This document shows positions 32,085-40,402 of a stretch of DNA of 64,000 nt, in pieces (position 1 is the first letter of the stretch; every line of letters begins with the position of its first letter). The DNA lies in assembly GCA_964581605.1 (NCBI GenBank), contig CAZOPF010000022.1, forward strand, positions 1-64,000, in the 5' to 3' direction. A model generated the notes under the pieces. The model saw only the letters and a list, made by a program, of their open reading frames with translations, was not told where the DNA came from and searched no databases. The translations under genes and the position numbers were made by a program. Source of the stretch: CAADGU01 sp964581605 (GTDB taxonomy: Bacteria > Chloroflexota > Anaerolineae > Promineifilales > Promineifilaceae).

Positions 32085-33779
32085 TTATGGACGGGTGATT
32101 ACTGGCAGGTAAATGAAAAAGTCATAGGAAGGTATAGGAGTGGGGTCAATGACCGGTGTGGTGGTGGGTGTCGGGGACGGCCCCGGTGTGGGCGAAGGGC
32201 CAGGTGTGGCGGTGTTTGTAGGCGTGGGCGAAGGGCCAGGCGTAGCCGTTTGGGTGGGCGTCGGGGTCGGTGTGGGTAAGGGCATGACGGTGACGCAGGC
32301 GGAGAATTCGGAGCTATTGCCGTTGGGGTCGGTGGCGACGGCCGTGATGCTATCCCCCTCCGACACCAACCCGGTAAGATTAGCCGTTCCCTCGCCATAG
32401 CCAGAAGCGTCGGTGGTAATCAGGCCACCACCCAGATATTCCCGCCCCTCGCCATACCCGGACGGATCACAACTATCGCTGCGGTACACATCCACCGTGA
32501 AGGAGGTGTTGGGCAGGCTGTCCAGCACACCTGTCAAAAGGAGAGTGCCGGGGGGCAAGGAGAGGACGGGGTAATTCTGACGGCCGTTGGCGTCACCATC
32601 GCCATCGCCAGGATCATTCACGTCCACGCCATCGCCTTCCAGGTCAATGCCCAGAGCGCTGTTACTATAAATGCGATTGCCACGAATGGGGTTTTGCTCA
32701 GGCGCACCCGTCACATTGGTATCCAACAAAACGCCATTATTCAGATTATAGGCGATCAGATTACCTGCTCCTGCGCCTATGCCGCCTACTACATTGTCAA
32801 CAGCCAGGCCCAGAATTTGAATGCCATCCGATGTATTGGGCACGGCCGTACTCCCATCCCGCGCCGTCCCAATGATATTCCCCTGAATCACATTTCCCGC
32901 CACACTGTTCACACGAATACCAAAGCCGGTATTACCGCTGATAACGTTGCGGGCAATAGCTGTTGTACCACCTATCGTATTATTGTCACTCCCGACATAA
33001 ATACCATAGGTATTACCCAGGGCGCTCAGGCCATCGGCCGTCACGCCAATGAAGTTATTGGCAATCGTATTGTTTTCCCCACCCGAGTAGGTGCGGACAC
33101 CCTCCGCCTCATTGGCGGAAATGACGTTACGCTGCGTATGGAGCGGCCCTCCCACCACATTGTCATCGCCGCCGACGCCAACCCCCGTAGAACCATTGCC
33201 CATTTCGGTCACGCCATCGGCGCCCAGGCCAATATGGTTACAACGCACCCGATTATCATGGCTGAGAATGCGTATCCCTTCACTATCGAAGTTGCCAATG
33301 ACCAGACCGCGAATCACACTGCCATCACTGCCAGCCTCTAATACCAGCCCATCCACCGTCTGGCCTGTGCCCGCATTGCTGCCATCCAGCACAATGAGCA
33401 AGGTGGCCGGAGTTGTACCATTTGCCGGGCAGGCTGCGCCCGGCTGTGTGGCCCCGTCAATCTCCAGCGGCACGGTAATGGGCGGATAGGGAGAAGCGGG
33501 CGTAAAGGTAAAAGGCCCGGTTCCAGACAGGTCGAATTCAATGTGGTGCAAGGTGGCGTCCGGGCCTAAAGCGTTCAGCTCTTCAATGGCCGCCCGCAAG
33601 TTGCACTGCTCACCAGCGTTGACAGAAACATCACAAATGCCATCCCCTGGGTTCATATCACTGGCGTCTGTTGTCCAGTTTACCGTCAGGGTAACACCGG
33701 TGGGAACCAGTGCCCGCGTTACTGTCCAGCCGCCAATCAGCAGCAGGAACACCAATAGAATCATCGCAAATTTTTTCAT
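32085..33779 (-). CDS. secreted parallel beta-helix protein with YLP tail
   Basis: From ATG 33779 (MKKFAMILLVFLLLIGGW) the product is about 564 residues. It has a signal peptide, an N-terminal domain with the CSLRAAIEE-like motif of outer-surface beta-helix proteins (CNLRAAIEELNAL), and right-handed beta-helix repeats (NTIGGT, NVISGN, GNVIQGNIIG). After that come a small beta domain and a Pro/Thr-rich linker, and the chain ends FIYLPVITRP. The frame before 33779 covers promoter C and is not coding. The tail is shared with the proteins at 9692 and 17291. It is likely exposed on the cell surface, with the linker spanning the wall. Confidence 0.85.
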   Translation of the reverse strand: MKKFAMILLVFLLLIGGWTVTRALVPTGVTLTVNWTTDASDMNPGDGICDVSVNAGEQCNLRAAIEELNALGPDATLHHIEFDLSGTGPFTFTPASPYPPITVPLEIDGATQPGAACPANGTTPATLLIVLDGSNAGTGQTVDGLVLEAGSDGSVIRGLVIGNFDSEGIRILSHDNRVRCNHIGLGADGVTEMGNGSTGVGVGGDDNVVGGPLHTQRNVISANEAEGVRTYSGGENNTIANNFIGVTADGLSALGNTYGIYVGSDNNTIGGTTAIARNVISGNTGFGIRVNSVAGNVIQGNIIGTARDGSTAVPNTSDGIQILGLAVDNVVGGIGAGAGNLIAYNLNNGVLLDTNVTGAPEQNPIRGNRIYSNSALGIDLEGDGVDVNDPGDGDGDANGRQNYPVLSLPPGTLLLTGVLDSLPNTSFTVDVYRSDSCDPSGYGEGREYLGGGLITTDASGYGEGTANLTGLVSEGDSITAVATDPNGNSSEFSACVTVMPLPTPTPTPTQTATPGPSPTPTNTATPGPSPTPGPSPTPTTTPVIDPTPIPSYDFFIYLPVITRP

Positions 33780-33823
33780 ACTCGTTTTTATGCCTCCATC
33801 GTCAAAGTTTGGTTTACGGCCGT

Positions 33824-33875
33824 AGCATAATGACCCGCCTGGGATGATCTGTCCTGTTATTTGGCAACTTTGTCC
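33824..33875 (-). promoter_or_regulatory. promoter C: tandem GGACAAA sites plus -10 box
   Basis: GGACAAA lies at 33875-33869 and GGACAGA at 33854-33848 on the minus strand, again 21 bp apart. TATGCT (33829-33824) follows GGACAG after 19 bases. It serves the beta-helix gene that starts at 33779. Confidence 0.7.
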
Positions 33876-33908
33876 TGATTGGGGAAGGGCAAGTGGCGGC
33901 AGGTGGCA

Positions 33909-33942
33909 CAAAAAAAGCCGGGGCATTGGCAGCGCCCGGCTC
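33909..33942 (-). terminator. rho-independent terminator after the 33997 gene
   Basis: On the minus strand AGCCGGG(C) pairs with CCCCGGCT, followed by seven T residues. It ends the transcript of the secreted protein at 33997 before promoter C. Confidence 0.8.
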
Positions 33943-33956
33943 TAACTTGTCAAGAC

Positions 33957-33981
33957 ATCCGATTTCTTCGAGAAATCGGAT
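33957..33981. repeat. perfect 11-bp hairpin
   Basis: ATCCGATTTCT and AGAAATCGGAT pair around TCG. It stands 16 bases after the stop at 33997 and just before the terminator. It may help to stabilise the mRNA end. Confidence 0.7.
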
Positions 33982-33996
33982 ATCTACATATAACCT

Positions 33997-34800
33997 TTAC
34001 CCGGTACCTACACAAACCGGGTCAACCAGCAAGGAGGTCAGCGTCCCTTCAAAATAGTCGCCGGTAACGGGCGAGTAGCCAAAGTAAATGGTGCTTTCCA
34101 AATTGGAGAGGGTAAAGGGGCCGTTAACCGTAGCTGGTGTAGAGGTCAGGGTCAAGGAATCTACCGTGAACGTGGGAGCGTAGGTGTTGGCGACGGTCTT
34201 GACGTAGGCGGCCGTGACCGACTGATCCCCACCTGTAATAACAAAACCGTTGCTGATCGCGCCTATCCCGCCGAATGCTGTGGACAGCCGTGCCCGCTGC
34301 GTAGCCACATTGAGCGGTAAGCTAAATTGAATATCGCTGCGGTAAAAGAGAGGATTATCACTGGTCGGGTCAATGGGCGTGCCATCAATGGATAAGACGC
34401 CGGTCAGTGCGGGCCGTTTTGCGGGGCACGTGTTACCAATCTGCAACCCACCATTTGTCATCGAAAGCACCAGGTCTTTGATATTGGGCAGAGCACAGGA
34501 AAAATAGCTGCTCCCATTAAAAGTAGCTTTTCCGGCTTGAATGACCGGACTGCCAACGGCCGTACAGGTCACATTAAAACTCTGTTGTTGGGTGATGACG
34601 TTTTGGCCGTTTTGGGTTGTGTAACCTATTTGAATGACCAGGTCGGTATCCATCACATTGCCCGGAAACGAAGTATCCGTCCACCATCTGGCCCAATGGA
34701 TCGGTGCGGCTCCCGCTGCCTGAACCCCCAAGAATAAAGTCAAACCACACAAAATTGCCATTAGCACTACCAGGCGTGTTCCAAACCATTTGCTGTTCAT
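33997..34800 (-). CDS. secreted protein of unknown family
   Basis: The 267-residue product starts at ATG 34800, ten bases after AAGGAG. It has a signal peptide (LVVLMAILCGLTLFLGVQAAGAA) and a mature part rich in beta-strand-forming Ser/Thr/Val. It carries four well-spaced cysteines (TCTAVG, SCALPN, TCPAKR, PVCVGT), which may form two disulfides outside the cell. No YLP tail is present. Promoter D drives it and two hairpins end it. I do not recognise a family. Confidence 0.75.
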   Translation of the reverse strand: MNSKWFGTRLVVLMAILCGLTLFLGVQAAGAAPIHWARWWTDTSFPGNVMDTDLVIQIGYTTQNGQNVITQQQSFNVTCTAVGSPVIQAGKATFNGSSYFSCALPNIKDLVLSMTNGGLQIGNTCPAKRPALTGVLSIDGTPIDPTSDNPLFYRSDIQFSLPLNVATQRARLSTAFGGIGAISNGFVITGGDQSVTAAYVKTVANTYAPTFTVDSLTLTSTPATVNGPFTLSNLESTIYFGYSPVTGDYFEGTLTSLLVDPVCVGTG

Positions 34801-34854
34801 ACAAAATCTCTCCTTATCAGATAAATACATGGTATCATGCAGCGAACATGGCAC

Positions 34855-34905
34855 ATTATAATGAACAGGCTGGCAAAATTGTCCTGATTTTTACGGAATT
34901 TGTCC
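34855..34905 (-). promoter_or_regulatory. promoter D: tandem GGACAAA sites plus TATAAT
   Basis: GGACAAA (34905-34899) and GGACAAT (34884-34878) are 21 bp apart on the minus strand. TATAAT (34860-34855) follows the proximal GGACAA by 18 bases. The secreted gene starts 55 bases further. The -10 is part of ATTATAAT, which also reads TATAAT on the plus strand (34857-34862), so the divergent STAND gene may share this region. Confidence 0.7.
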
Positions 34906-34918
34906 GCGTTGAAGGTCA

Positions 34919-37399
34919 ATGAGTACACAATTCGATTCTACCGGTTTGTTTTTTGAGCAGTTGCGACTGGCATTAAACAATTTTCAAGATGCCCAATGGC
35001 TGGGCGAAAACTCGCCGTTGGCCGCGCCGTACTTTTTGGGATCTGCGCTGCAAGGTGTGAGCGGGGCAGACACGGCCGTTGGCCGGGGGCAGGCGCTCCA
35101 ACAAGCCATTTACACGGCCGCCGACAGCCTATGGGATGGCCCCATGCCCAAAACGCGGGATGAATTGGAAACGGCCGTGCAAAACGCCCGCCTGGAACAG
35201 GGTAACAAAGGCAACCAATATCACTTCTTCCTGCTGGAACTGCGCTACCTGCGCCGCTTTTTCCGTTCCCGCGCCCATCCCCCCGCCGATAGCGAACAGG
35301 CGATCCGTGATTACCTGGGCGTGGGGCGTGGCCCCTACTTTAACCACCTGAAAGCCGCCCGCGAAGCATTGGCCGAGGCGCTTATTCGGCTGCTGCAACC
35401 CACGCTGCGCCTGGAACAACCCCCGCAAACCGGGAGCGGGCACGGCCGTCTTATTGGCCGCGACCATCTCATCGCCCGCTGCCTGCCCCGGTTGCAGGCC
35501 GGGCAAACCATCGCCCTCACCGGTATGGGCGGCGTGGGTAAGACAGCCTTGGCGGCCGCGCTGGCGCAGGAATGGCCGGCGCAGCCCGTCTTCTGGTTCA
35601 CTTTGCGGCCGATGCTGAATGACCAGTTGAGCAGTTTTCTCTTTTCATTGGGCTACTTTTTGCATCAACGGGGTGCGTCTGGCCTCTGGCTGCAACTGGT
35701 GGCTGACGGCGGCAAACTGAGCAGCTTGCCGGTGGCGTTGGAACAGGTACGGGGCGATTTGCAGGCGATGAATCCGCAACCGCTGCTTTGCCTGGATGAG
35801 TGTGATCACCTGACGGCCGATGCTGAAAAAGTGACCCTGGCGCAGCAGCAGATCCTGTCCTTTATTGAGGGTCTGCGCGGGCTGGCGCCGCTGCTATTGG
35901 TGGGGCAGCGGGTGAATGTGCTGGCAGACGAACATGTAGCGCTGACCGGGCTGACGCTGGCGCAGAGCCAAAAGCTGCTGCAACAAAGCGGCATTATCTG
36001 CCGGCCAGAAGAGGCAGAACGGCTGCACGCCTACACCGATGGCAATGCGCGAATGACATGGTTGTGCGCCGCTTTGTGCCAACAAGAACAGGCTACCCTG
36101 ACGGCCGTGCTGGACAGTTTGCCCGGTACGGCCGTGTTTCAGACCTTGTTTACCCGGTTGTGGCTGGCGCTTTCGGCGGGCGAGCGCGGACTGCTGCAAC
36201 GGCTGGCCGTTTTCCGCAGCCCGGCCCCAGAAGATGCCTTTATGGATGTAACGGACGCCCTGGCTAACCTGGCCGCCCGCCGTCTGCTGCAACAGGACGG
36301 CCAGGGGGCGGTGGCGCTGCTGCCTGTTATTCGTGACCTGCTGCTGGCCGACCATGCCCATTTACCGGCCGCCACCCGTGAACAGGCGCACCTGGTCGCC
36401 GCCGCCATTCGCGCCGCACGCGGCGAATACACCGCCGCCGCTTATCATTTTGCTCAGGGCGGGGAACCGGCGACGGCCGTGCAGGTGTGGTACCCGGTTC
36501 GCCAGCAGGAAATTAGACGCGGATTGGCGGAGGCCGCCCTGTCCATTTTTGAACAACTCTCACCACGCCGTTTGCCCGAAGCGGAAGCGCAGGCATTAGC
36601 CTTGCTGCAAGCGGAATTGCATCAACTGGCGGGAGAAGCACAACAAGGATTGGCAGTGTTGGACATGGTGAAGTGGCCTGCGGACAGAGAGACGGCCGTG
36701 CAGGCCCAACTATTACGTGGCAATTTCTTGAACGCTTTGGGGCAGCCAGAAGCCGCACTGGAGAAGTTGGAAGATGGGCTGGTGGTGCTGGCTCGCCTGA
36801 TGGAGCAAATGGTACGCTTCCGCCAGCAGCGGGCGCTCATCCACATTCAGCAGTGGCAGATGCCAGAGGCGATTCAAGAAGTGCGGCAGGCGCAGTATAC
36901 GGCCGAACATTTACAAGGGCTGATTCAGGAGCAGCAAGGCAACTTTGATGAGGCTTATCTGGCTTATCACAAGGCACTGGCGCTGGCCCGCAGCATCAAT
37001 TATGAGGCGGGCATGGCGCAGACCAACCGCGACCTGGCCAATGTGTTGATGCGCCAGACGAAGCTGGAAGAGGCGCGGCTNNNNNNNNNNNNNNNNNNNN
37101 NNNNNNNNNNNNNNNNNNNNNNNNNNNNNNNNNNNNNNNNNNNNNNNNNNNNNNNNNNNNNNNNNNNNNNNNNNNNNNNNGACGCGGAACTGCATTTGCG
37201 GCAAGCGCAGCAGGTGGCGGCGAGTAATCTGGACAGCTTTATGGAGGCGTATGCGCTGCGCTTGTTGGGCGAGGTGTTGGCGGAAAAGGGGGAACGGGAG
37301 ACGGCCGTGCCAACCCTCAACCAGGCTCTGCGCCAGTTTGAACGGCTGAACATCCCGCCGGAAATAGAAGCGACGCGAAATCTGCTGGAGCGGTTGTAA
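34919..37399 (+). CDS. STAND NTPase with TPR-like sensor repeats (interrupted by assembly gap)
   Basis: The product starts with about 180 residues that include a helical segment (IRDYLGVGRGPYFNHLKAAREALA) like a helix-turn-helix. A P-loop LTGMGGVGKTALAAAL is near residue 201, LLCLDECD (Walker B) near 290, and winged-helix-like and TPR-like repeats run from about 520 to the end. Apparent length is 826 residues including the gap at 37081-37180, whose true size is unknown. STAND regulators of the MalT/AfsR type couple a ligand sensor to DNA binding. Its 5' end lies beside promoter D, so it may regulate the adjacent GGACAAA promoters. That is inference. Confidence 0.8.
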   Translation: MSTQFDSTGLFFEQLRLALNNFQDAQWLGENSPLAAPYFLGSALQGVSGADTAVGRGQALQQAIYTAADSLWDGPMPKTRDELETAVQNARLEQGNKGNQYHFFLLELRYLRRFFRSRAHPPADSEQAIRDYLGVGRGPYFNHLKAAREALAEALIRLLQPTLRLEQPPQTGSGHGRLIGRDHLIARCLPRLQAGQTIALTGMGGVGKTALAAALAQEWPAQPVFWFTLRPMLNDQLSSFLFSLGYFLHQRGASGLWLQLVADGGKLSSLPVALEQVRGDLQAMNPQPLLCLDECDHLTADAEKVTLAQQQILSFIEGLRGLAPLLLVGQRVNVLADEHVALTGLTLAQSQKLLQQSGIICRPEEAERLHAYTDGNARMTWLCAALCQQEQATLTAVLDSLPGTAVFQTLFTRLWLALSAGERGLLQRLAVFRSPAPEDAFMDVTDALANLAARRLLQQDGQGAVALLPVIRDLLLADHAHLPAATREQAHLVAAAIRAARGEYTAAAYHFAQGGEPATAVQVWYPVRQQEIRRGLAEAALSIFEQLSPRRLPEAEAQALALLQAELHQLAGEAQQGLAVLDMVKWPADRETAVQAQLLRGNFLNALGQPEAALEKLEDGLVVLARLMEQMVRFRQQRALIHIQQWQMPEAIQEVRQAQYTAEHLQGLIQEQQGNFDEAYLAYHKALALARSINYEAGMAQTNRDLANVLMRQTKLEEARXXXXXXXXXXXXXXXXXXXXXXXXXXXXXXXXXXDAELHLRQAQQVAASNLDSFMEAYALRLLGEVLAEKGERETAVPTLNQALRQFERLNIPPEIEATRNLLERL
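37081..37180. other. assembly gap (100 N) inside the STAND gene
   Basis: Exactly 100 undetermined bases. The reading frame happens to continue across it, but the real spacing is not known. Confidence 0.95.
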
Positions 37400-37544
37400 A
37401 ACTTCACCAATTTACTGTCAGCAAGCAGTAAACCGTGAAGAGGTAACAGTTTTTTATCCTGCTGTTCATCGGCGTGCTGTTTGGCATGAACGGCTATCCG
37501 TATCCGTCAAGTCAGCTTACAGCGCACGGTTCACGCATCACCAG

Positions 37545-38327
37545 TTAGGCTGACGCATATGCCCGTTCGCGTGGTTTGCGGCGAGATTGCACGGCCGTGA
37601 TCACCACCATGAGCGCGACGGCCGCTGCGGCCACCCAGGCCGCATTGGCCACCAACGGCGTCTCCGCCTGCTTCATTCCAATCCCGGCAAAGGCCCATAC
37701 CAACACCAGCAAATAAGCCACATCTCGGTGGCGCAGGGCCATCAACCCGGCGACGACGACAGCTACCGCCAGCATGATCACCGTCCACACCTCAGGCGCC
37801 ATCCCCCAACCACTCCAATTGACAAAATCCAGCAAGATGGTGACATTGGCAATCGTTGCCACCGTAATCCAGCCCAGGTAAATGCTGAAAGGGACACGGA
37901 CGGCCCATTGTTCAGCGCGGGTCACGGCCGTGCGCCCCGTTCCCAACCGCCAATAAATGGCAATCAGACTGCCCAACAGCACGGCCATCAGCACTACCGA
38001 CAGGGCATAATAGCCATAATGCCAGCAGAAAATCCAGGCCGTGTTCGCCAGCGAACTGAGTACAAAAATCCAGCCGGTGCGCCGCAGCCGGGGGTTCTCC
38101 CGCTGCGCCGGTAACGCCTGGTAAACGGCATACACAAACAACGCCAGGTAAATGAGGCCCCAAATGGCAAAAACATATCCGGCGGGCACAAAAAACACAT
38201 CAAAACTATTCGAGATTTCTTCGGTGGTAATGCCATTGATGGGCAGCGCATTTGCCAGCCCATTGACCACCACAGTGACAATCAACGAAACCAATACGGT
38301 AATTTGTCTGATCAAATCCTTGTTCAT
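37545..38327 (-). CDS. TspO/MBR-like tryptophan-rich sensory protein
   Basis: The 260-residue membrane protein shows seven or more hydrophobic segments, including FVPAGYVFAIWGLIYLALF and IFCWHYGYYALSV, which resemble the TspO/MBR repeat (Pro/Trp-rich loops). It is longer than the classic 160-residue TspO and matches the extended variant. I prefer the ATG at 38327 over 38336, because AAAGG would otherwise overlap the start. TspO proteins bind porphyrins and often belong to light or oxygen responses. The divergent neighbour is DNA photolyase. Confidence 0.65.
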   Translation of the reverse strand: MNKDLIRQITVLVSLIVTVVVNGLANALPINGITTEEISNSFDVFFVPAGYVFAIWGLIYLALFVYAVYQALPAQRENPRLRRTGWIFVLSSLANTAWIFCWHYGYYALSVVLMAVLLGSLIAIYWRLGTGRTAVTRAEQWAVRVPFSIYLGWITVATIANVTILLDFVNWSGWGMAPEVWTVIMLAVAVVVAGLMALRHRDVAYLLVLVWAFAGIGMKQAETPLVANAAWVAAAAVALMVVITAVQSRRKPRERAYASA

Positions 38328-38415
38328 CTTTTTCATCCTTTGTCTGTTAACAAACGCAATACGACCAGAGCATAGCAGGAACCGCTTGCGTTGTCAATGT
38401 ATTGTATAGTTTCTG

Positions 38416-38451
38416 TTGACTTAATTGGCGAATAATTTATAATTTGTACAA
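38416..38451 (+). promoter_or_regulatory. photolyase promoter with TTGTACAA palindrome
   Basis: TTGACT (38416-38421) and TATAAT (38438-38443) are 16 bases apart, followed directly by the palindrome TTGTACAA (38444-38451). Similar TGTAT-like words lie just upstream. A TGTACA core is known for light-responsive MerR regulators (LitR/CarH), which makes light control plausible; no such gene is in the window. Confidence 0.5.
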
Positions 38452-38510
38452 CTTTTTGTCTTCTTTCTTCACACCTTTGCGCCTTCGCGTCAAAGATAAG
38501 GAGCAAGCCC

Positions 38511-39986
38511 ATGTCTACGGCCGTTTGGTGGATTCGCCGCGATCTACGTTTAACCGATAATCAAGCCCTGACTGCGGCCATTCGGTCAGCCGATCAGGTC
38601 ATCCCCCTCTTCATCCTCGACCCCTTTTTTGCCCGTTCGCCCTATGTGGCTGAAAAACGGCTGGCCTTTTTATATGGCGGTCTGGCGGAATTGGACGCCG
38701 CTCTGCGTCAACGGGGCAGCCGCCTGATCGTGCGCCAGGGAGAACCGACGGCCGTACTCACCCACCTGCTCGCCGAAACCAATACCCACGCCATCTTTGC
38801 CGAAGCCGATTTTTCATCCTATGCCCGGCGGCGGGACACGGCCGTGGCCCACACCCTGCCCCTCCACCTCACCGACGGCCTGACCGCCCACCATCCCGCC
38901 GCCCTGACCAAACAAGACGGCACGCCCTATACTGTGTTCACCCCGTTTAAGAAGAATTGGTTAACACGGCCGCTTCCGGCACGGCCGTTGCCCGCTCCCA
39001 CCCACCTCCACACCCCACCCCACCTCCCCAGCCTGCCCCTGCCCGTCCCCACCGTCCCCCTCACCTTCCCCCCCGGCGAAGCCGAAGCCCACCACCGCCT
39101 CGCCACCTTCACCACCCCCCTCTCACCCGCCCCTCCGCTCCTCCGCCCCCCTGCCCCTCCGCTCCTCCGCCCCCCTGCCCCCCCGCCCCCCATCTCTTCC
39201 TACGCTACCCAACGCGACCACCTGGCCGAACCGGGCACATCGCAGCTTTCCCCCTATCTGCGTTTTGGCATGGTCTCGGCGCGTCAGGCAGCCTGGGCGG
39301 CGCAGGATGCGCTGGCTGCCGCCCCAGACACTGCCGCCGCCAGAGGTGCGGAAACCTGGCTCAGTCAGCTCATCTGGCGTGACTTTTACACCGCCATCCT
39401 CTACCACTTTCCCCACGTCGCCCACGGCAGCTTCCGCCCCGCCTACGACACCATCCCCTGGCGCAACGATCCGGCCGAGTTTGCCGCCTGGCAGGCCGGG
39501 CAAACGGGCTACCCGGTGGTGGACGCCGCCATGCGCCAGCTCACCCAGACGGGCTGGATGCACAACCGCGCCCGCATGATCGTCGCCTCCTTTTTGGTGA
39601 AGGATTTGTTGATTGATTGGCGCTGGGGGGAACGCTTTTTTATGCAGCAGTTGGTGGATGGCGACCCGGCCAATAACAACGGCGGCTGGCAGTGGACGGC
39701 GGGCACGGGCACCGATGCCGCCCCCTACTTCCGCATCTTCAACCCCGTCAGCCAGAGCCAGAAGTTTGACCGGCACGGCCGTTACCTGCGACACTGGCTG
39801 CCCGAACTGGTCCACCTACCTGATGCCTACCTCCATGCCCCCTGGCTCATGCCCCCCCTGGAACAACAGCGACTCGGATTTGGGTACGGCCGTGACTACC
39901 CCGTCCCCCTCGTAGACCATACCCAGGCCCGCACCCGCACCCTGGCCGCCTACCAACAGGCAACGGCCGTCGCCAAACAAAAATAA
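38511..39986 (+). CDS. phr: deoxyribodipyrimidine photolyase
   Basis: The 491-residue protein has the photolyase start VWWIRRDLRLTDNQAL, the FAD-binding C-terminal half (ETWLSQLIWRDFYTAIL, TGYPVVDAAMRQL, MHNRARMIVASFLVKDLLIDWRWGE, and DGDPANNNGGWQW) and the conserved Trp/Asn positions of class I CPD photolyases. It repairs UV-induced cyclobutane dimers using blue light. The linker between the two halves contains an expanded Pro-rich tandem repeat at about residues 203-226, not typical of the family. The gene diverges from the TspO-like gene and probably forms part of a light response. Confidence 0.95.
   Translation: MSTAVWWIRRDLRLTDNQALTAAIRSADQVIPLFILDPFFARSPYVAEKRLAFLYGGLAELDAALRQRGSRLIVRQGEPTAVLTHLLAETNTHAIFAEADFSSYARRRDTAVAHTLPLHLTDGLTAHHPAALTKQDGTPYTVFTPFKKNWLTRPLPARPLPAPTHLHTPPHLPSLPLPVPTVPLTFPPGEAEAHHRLATFTTPLSPAPPLLRPPAPPLLRPPAPPPPISSYATQRDHLAEPGTSQLSPYLRFGMVSARQAAWAAQDALAAAPDTAAARGAETWLSQLIWRDFYTAILYHFPHVAHGSFRPAYDTIPWRNDPAEFAAWQAGQTGYPVVDAAMRQLTQTGWMHNRARMIVASFLVKDLLIDWRWGERFFMQQLVDGDPANNNGGWQWTAGTGTDAAPYFRIFNPVSQSQKFDRHGRYLRHWLPELVHLPDAYLHAPWLMPPLEQQRLGFGYGRDYPVPLVDHTQARTRTLAAYQQATAVAKQK
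39122..39190. repeat. 24-bp tandem repeat within phr
   Basis: A cytosine-rich unit of 24 bases (core CCCCTCCGCTCCTCCG) occurs twice in full with partial copies on both sides. Its length is a multiple of three, so the frame is kept and codes APPLLRPP repeats. Confidence 0.8.
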
Positions 39987-40071
39987 ACCGATAAACCAAC
40001 CCACCCATCCGCTTATCCGCTTCCATCCGCTGCCCTGCATAGAACCAAATGAATCTTTATATAAATAGTTG

Positions 40072-40077
40072 TATAAT
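40072..40077 (+). promoter_or_regulatory. -10 box in front of higB
   Basis: TATAAT lies eight bases before the GTG at 40085, so the transcript would start at or next to the start codon and be leaderless. No clear -35 box is seen. Confidence 0.4.
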
Positions 40078-40084
40078 CCTCCCT

Positions 40085-40399
40085 GTGAAACCTTTGAAGT
40101 TTATCGGTTCCAGCCTGGATGATTTGCGTGACTTTCCGGCCGAAGCCAGACGGCAAGCCGGTTTTGATCTCTATGCCGTGCAACGCGGACAGGAGCCGTC
40201 GGATTGGAAACCGATGCCTGATATTGGTCGTGGTGCCCGTGAGATACGCATTCATGTCTTTGGTGAGTGGCGAATTATCTACGTAGCGCAGTTTACTGAC
40301 GCCATCTACGTATTGCATAGTTTTCAAAAGAAAACGCAAAAGACCAGACGTGAGGACATCGAACTGGCGCGGCGACGTTATCGCCAGATAGGAGAATAA
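40085..40399 (+). CDS. HigB/RelE-like toxin (phage-derived Gp49-like family)
   Basis: From GTG 40085 the product has about 104 residues and starts in register with the family (KPLKFIGSSLDDLRDFPAEA). It contains DWKPMPDIGRGAREIRI and YVLHSFQKKTQKT, the catalytic-site pattern of HigB-type mRNA interferases. An ATG at 40049 would add 12 residues but lies before a good -10 box. HigB cleaves mRNA at the ribosome and is neutralised by HigA, encoded four bases downstream. No Shine-Dalgarno is seen, which fits leaderless translation. Confidence 0.85.
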   Translation: MKPLKFIGSSLDDLRDFPAEARRQAGFDLYAVQRGQEPSDWKPMPDIGRGAREIRIHVFGEWRIIYVAQFTDAIYVLHSFQKKTQKTRREDIELARRRYRQIGE

Positions 40400-40402
40400 C
40401 TT

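Noticed and set aside
28649..37399. Prophage or insertion sequence in the accessory block
   Set aside because: No integrase, transposase, terminal inverted repeats or target duplications are visible.
39984..40036. Short repeats (ATCCGCTT) after the photolyase gene
   Set aside because: They resemble the period-7/8 arrays but the period is irregular, so I did not count them as a family member.
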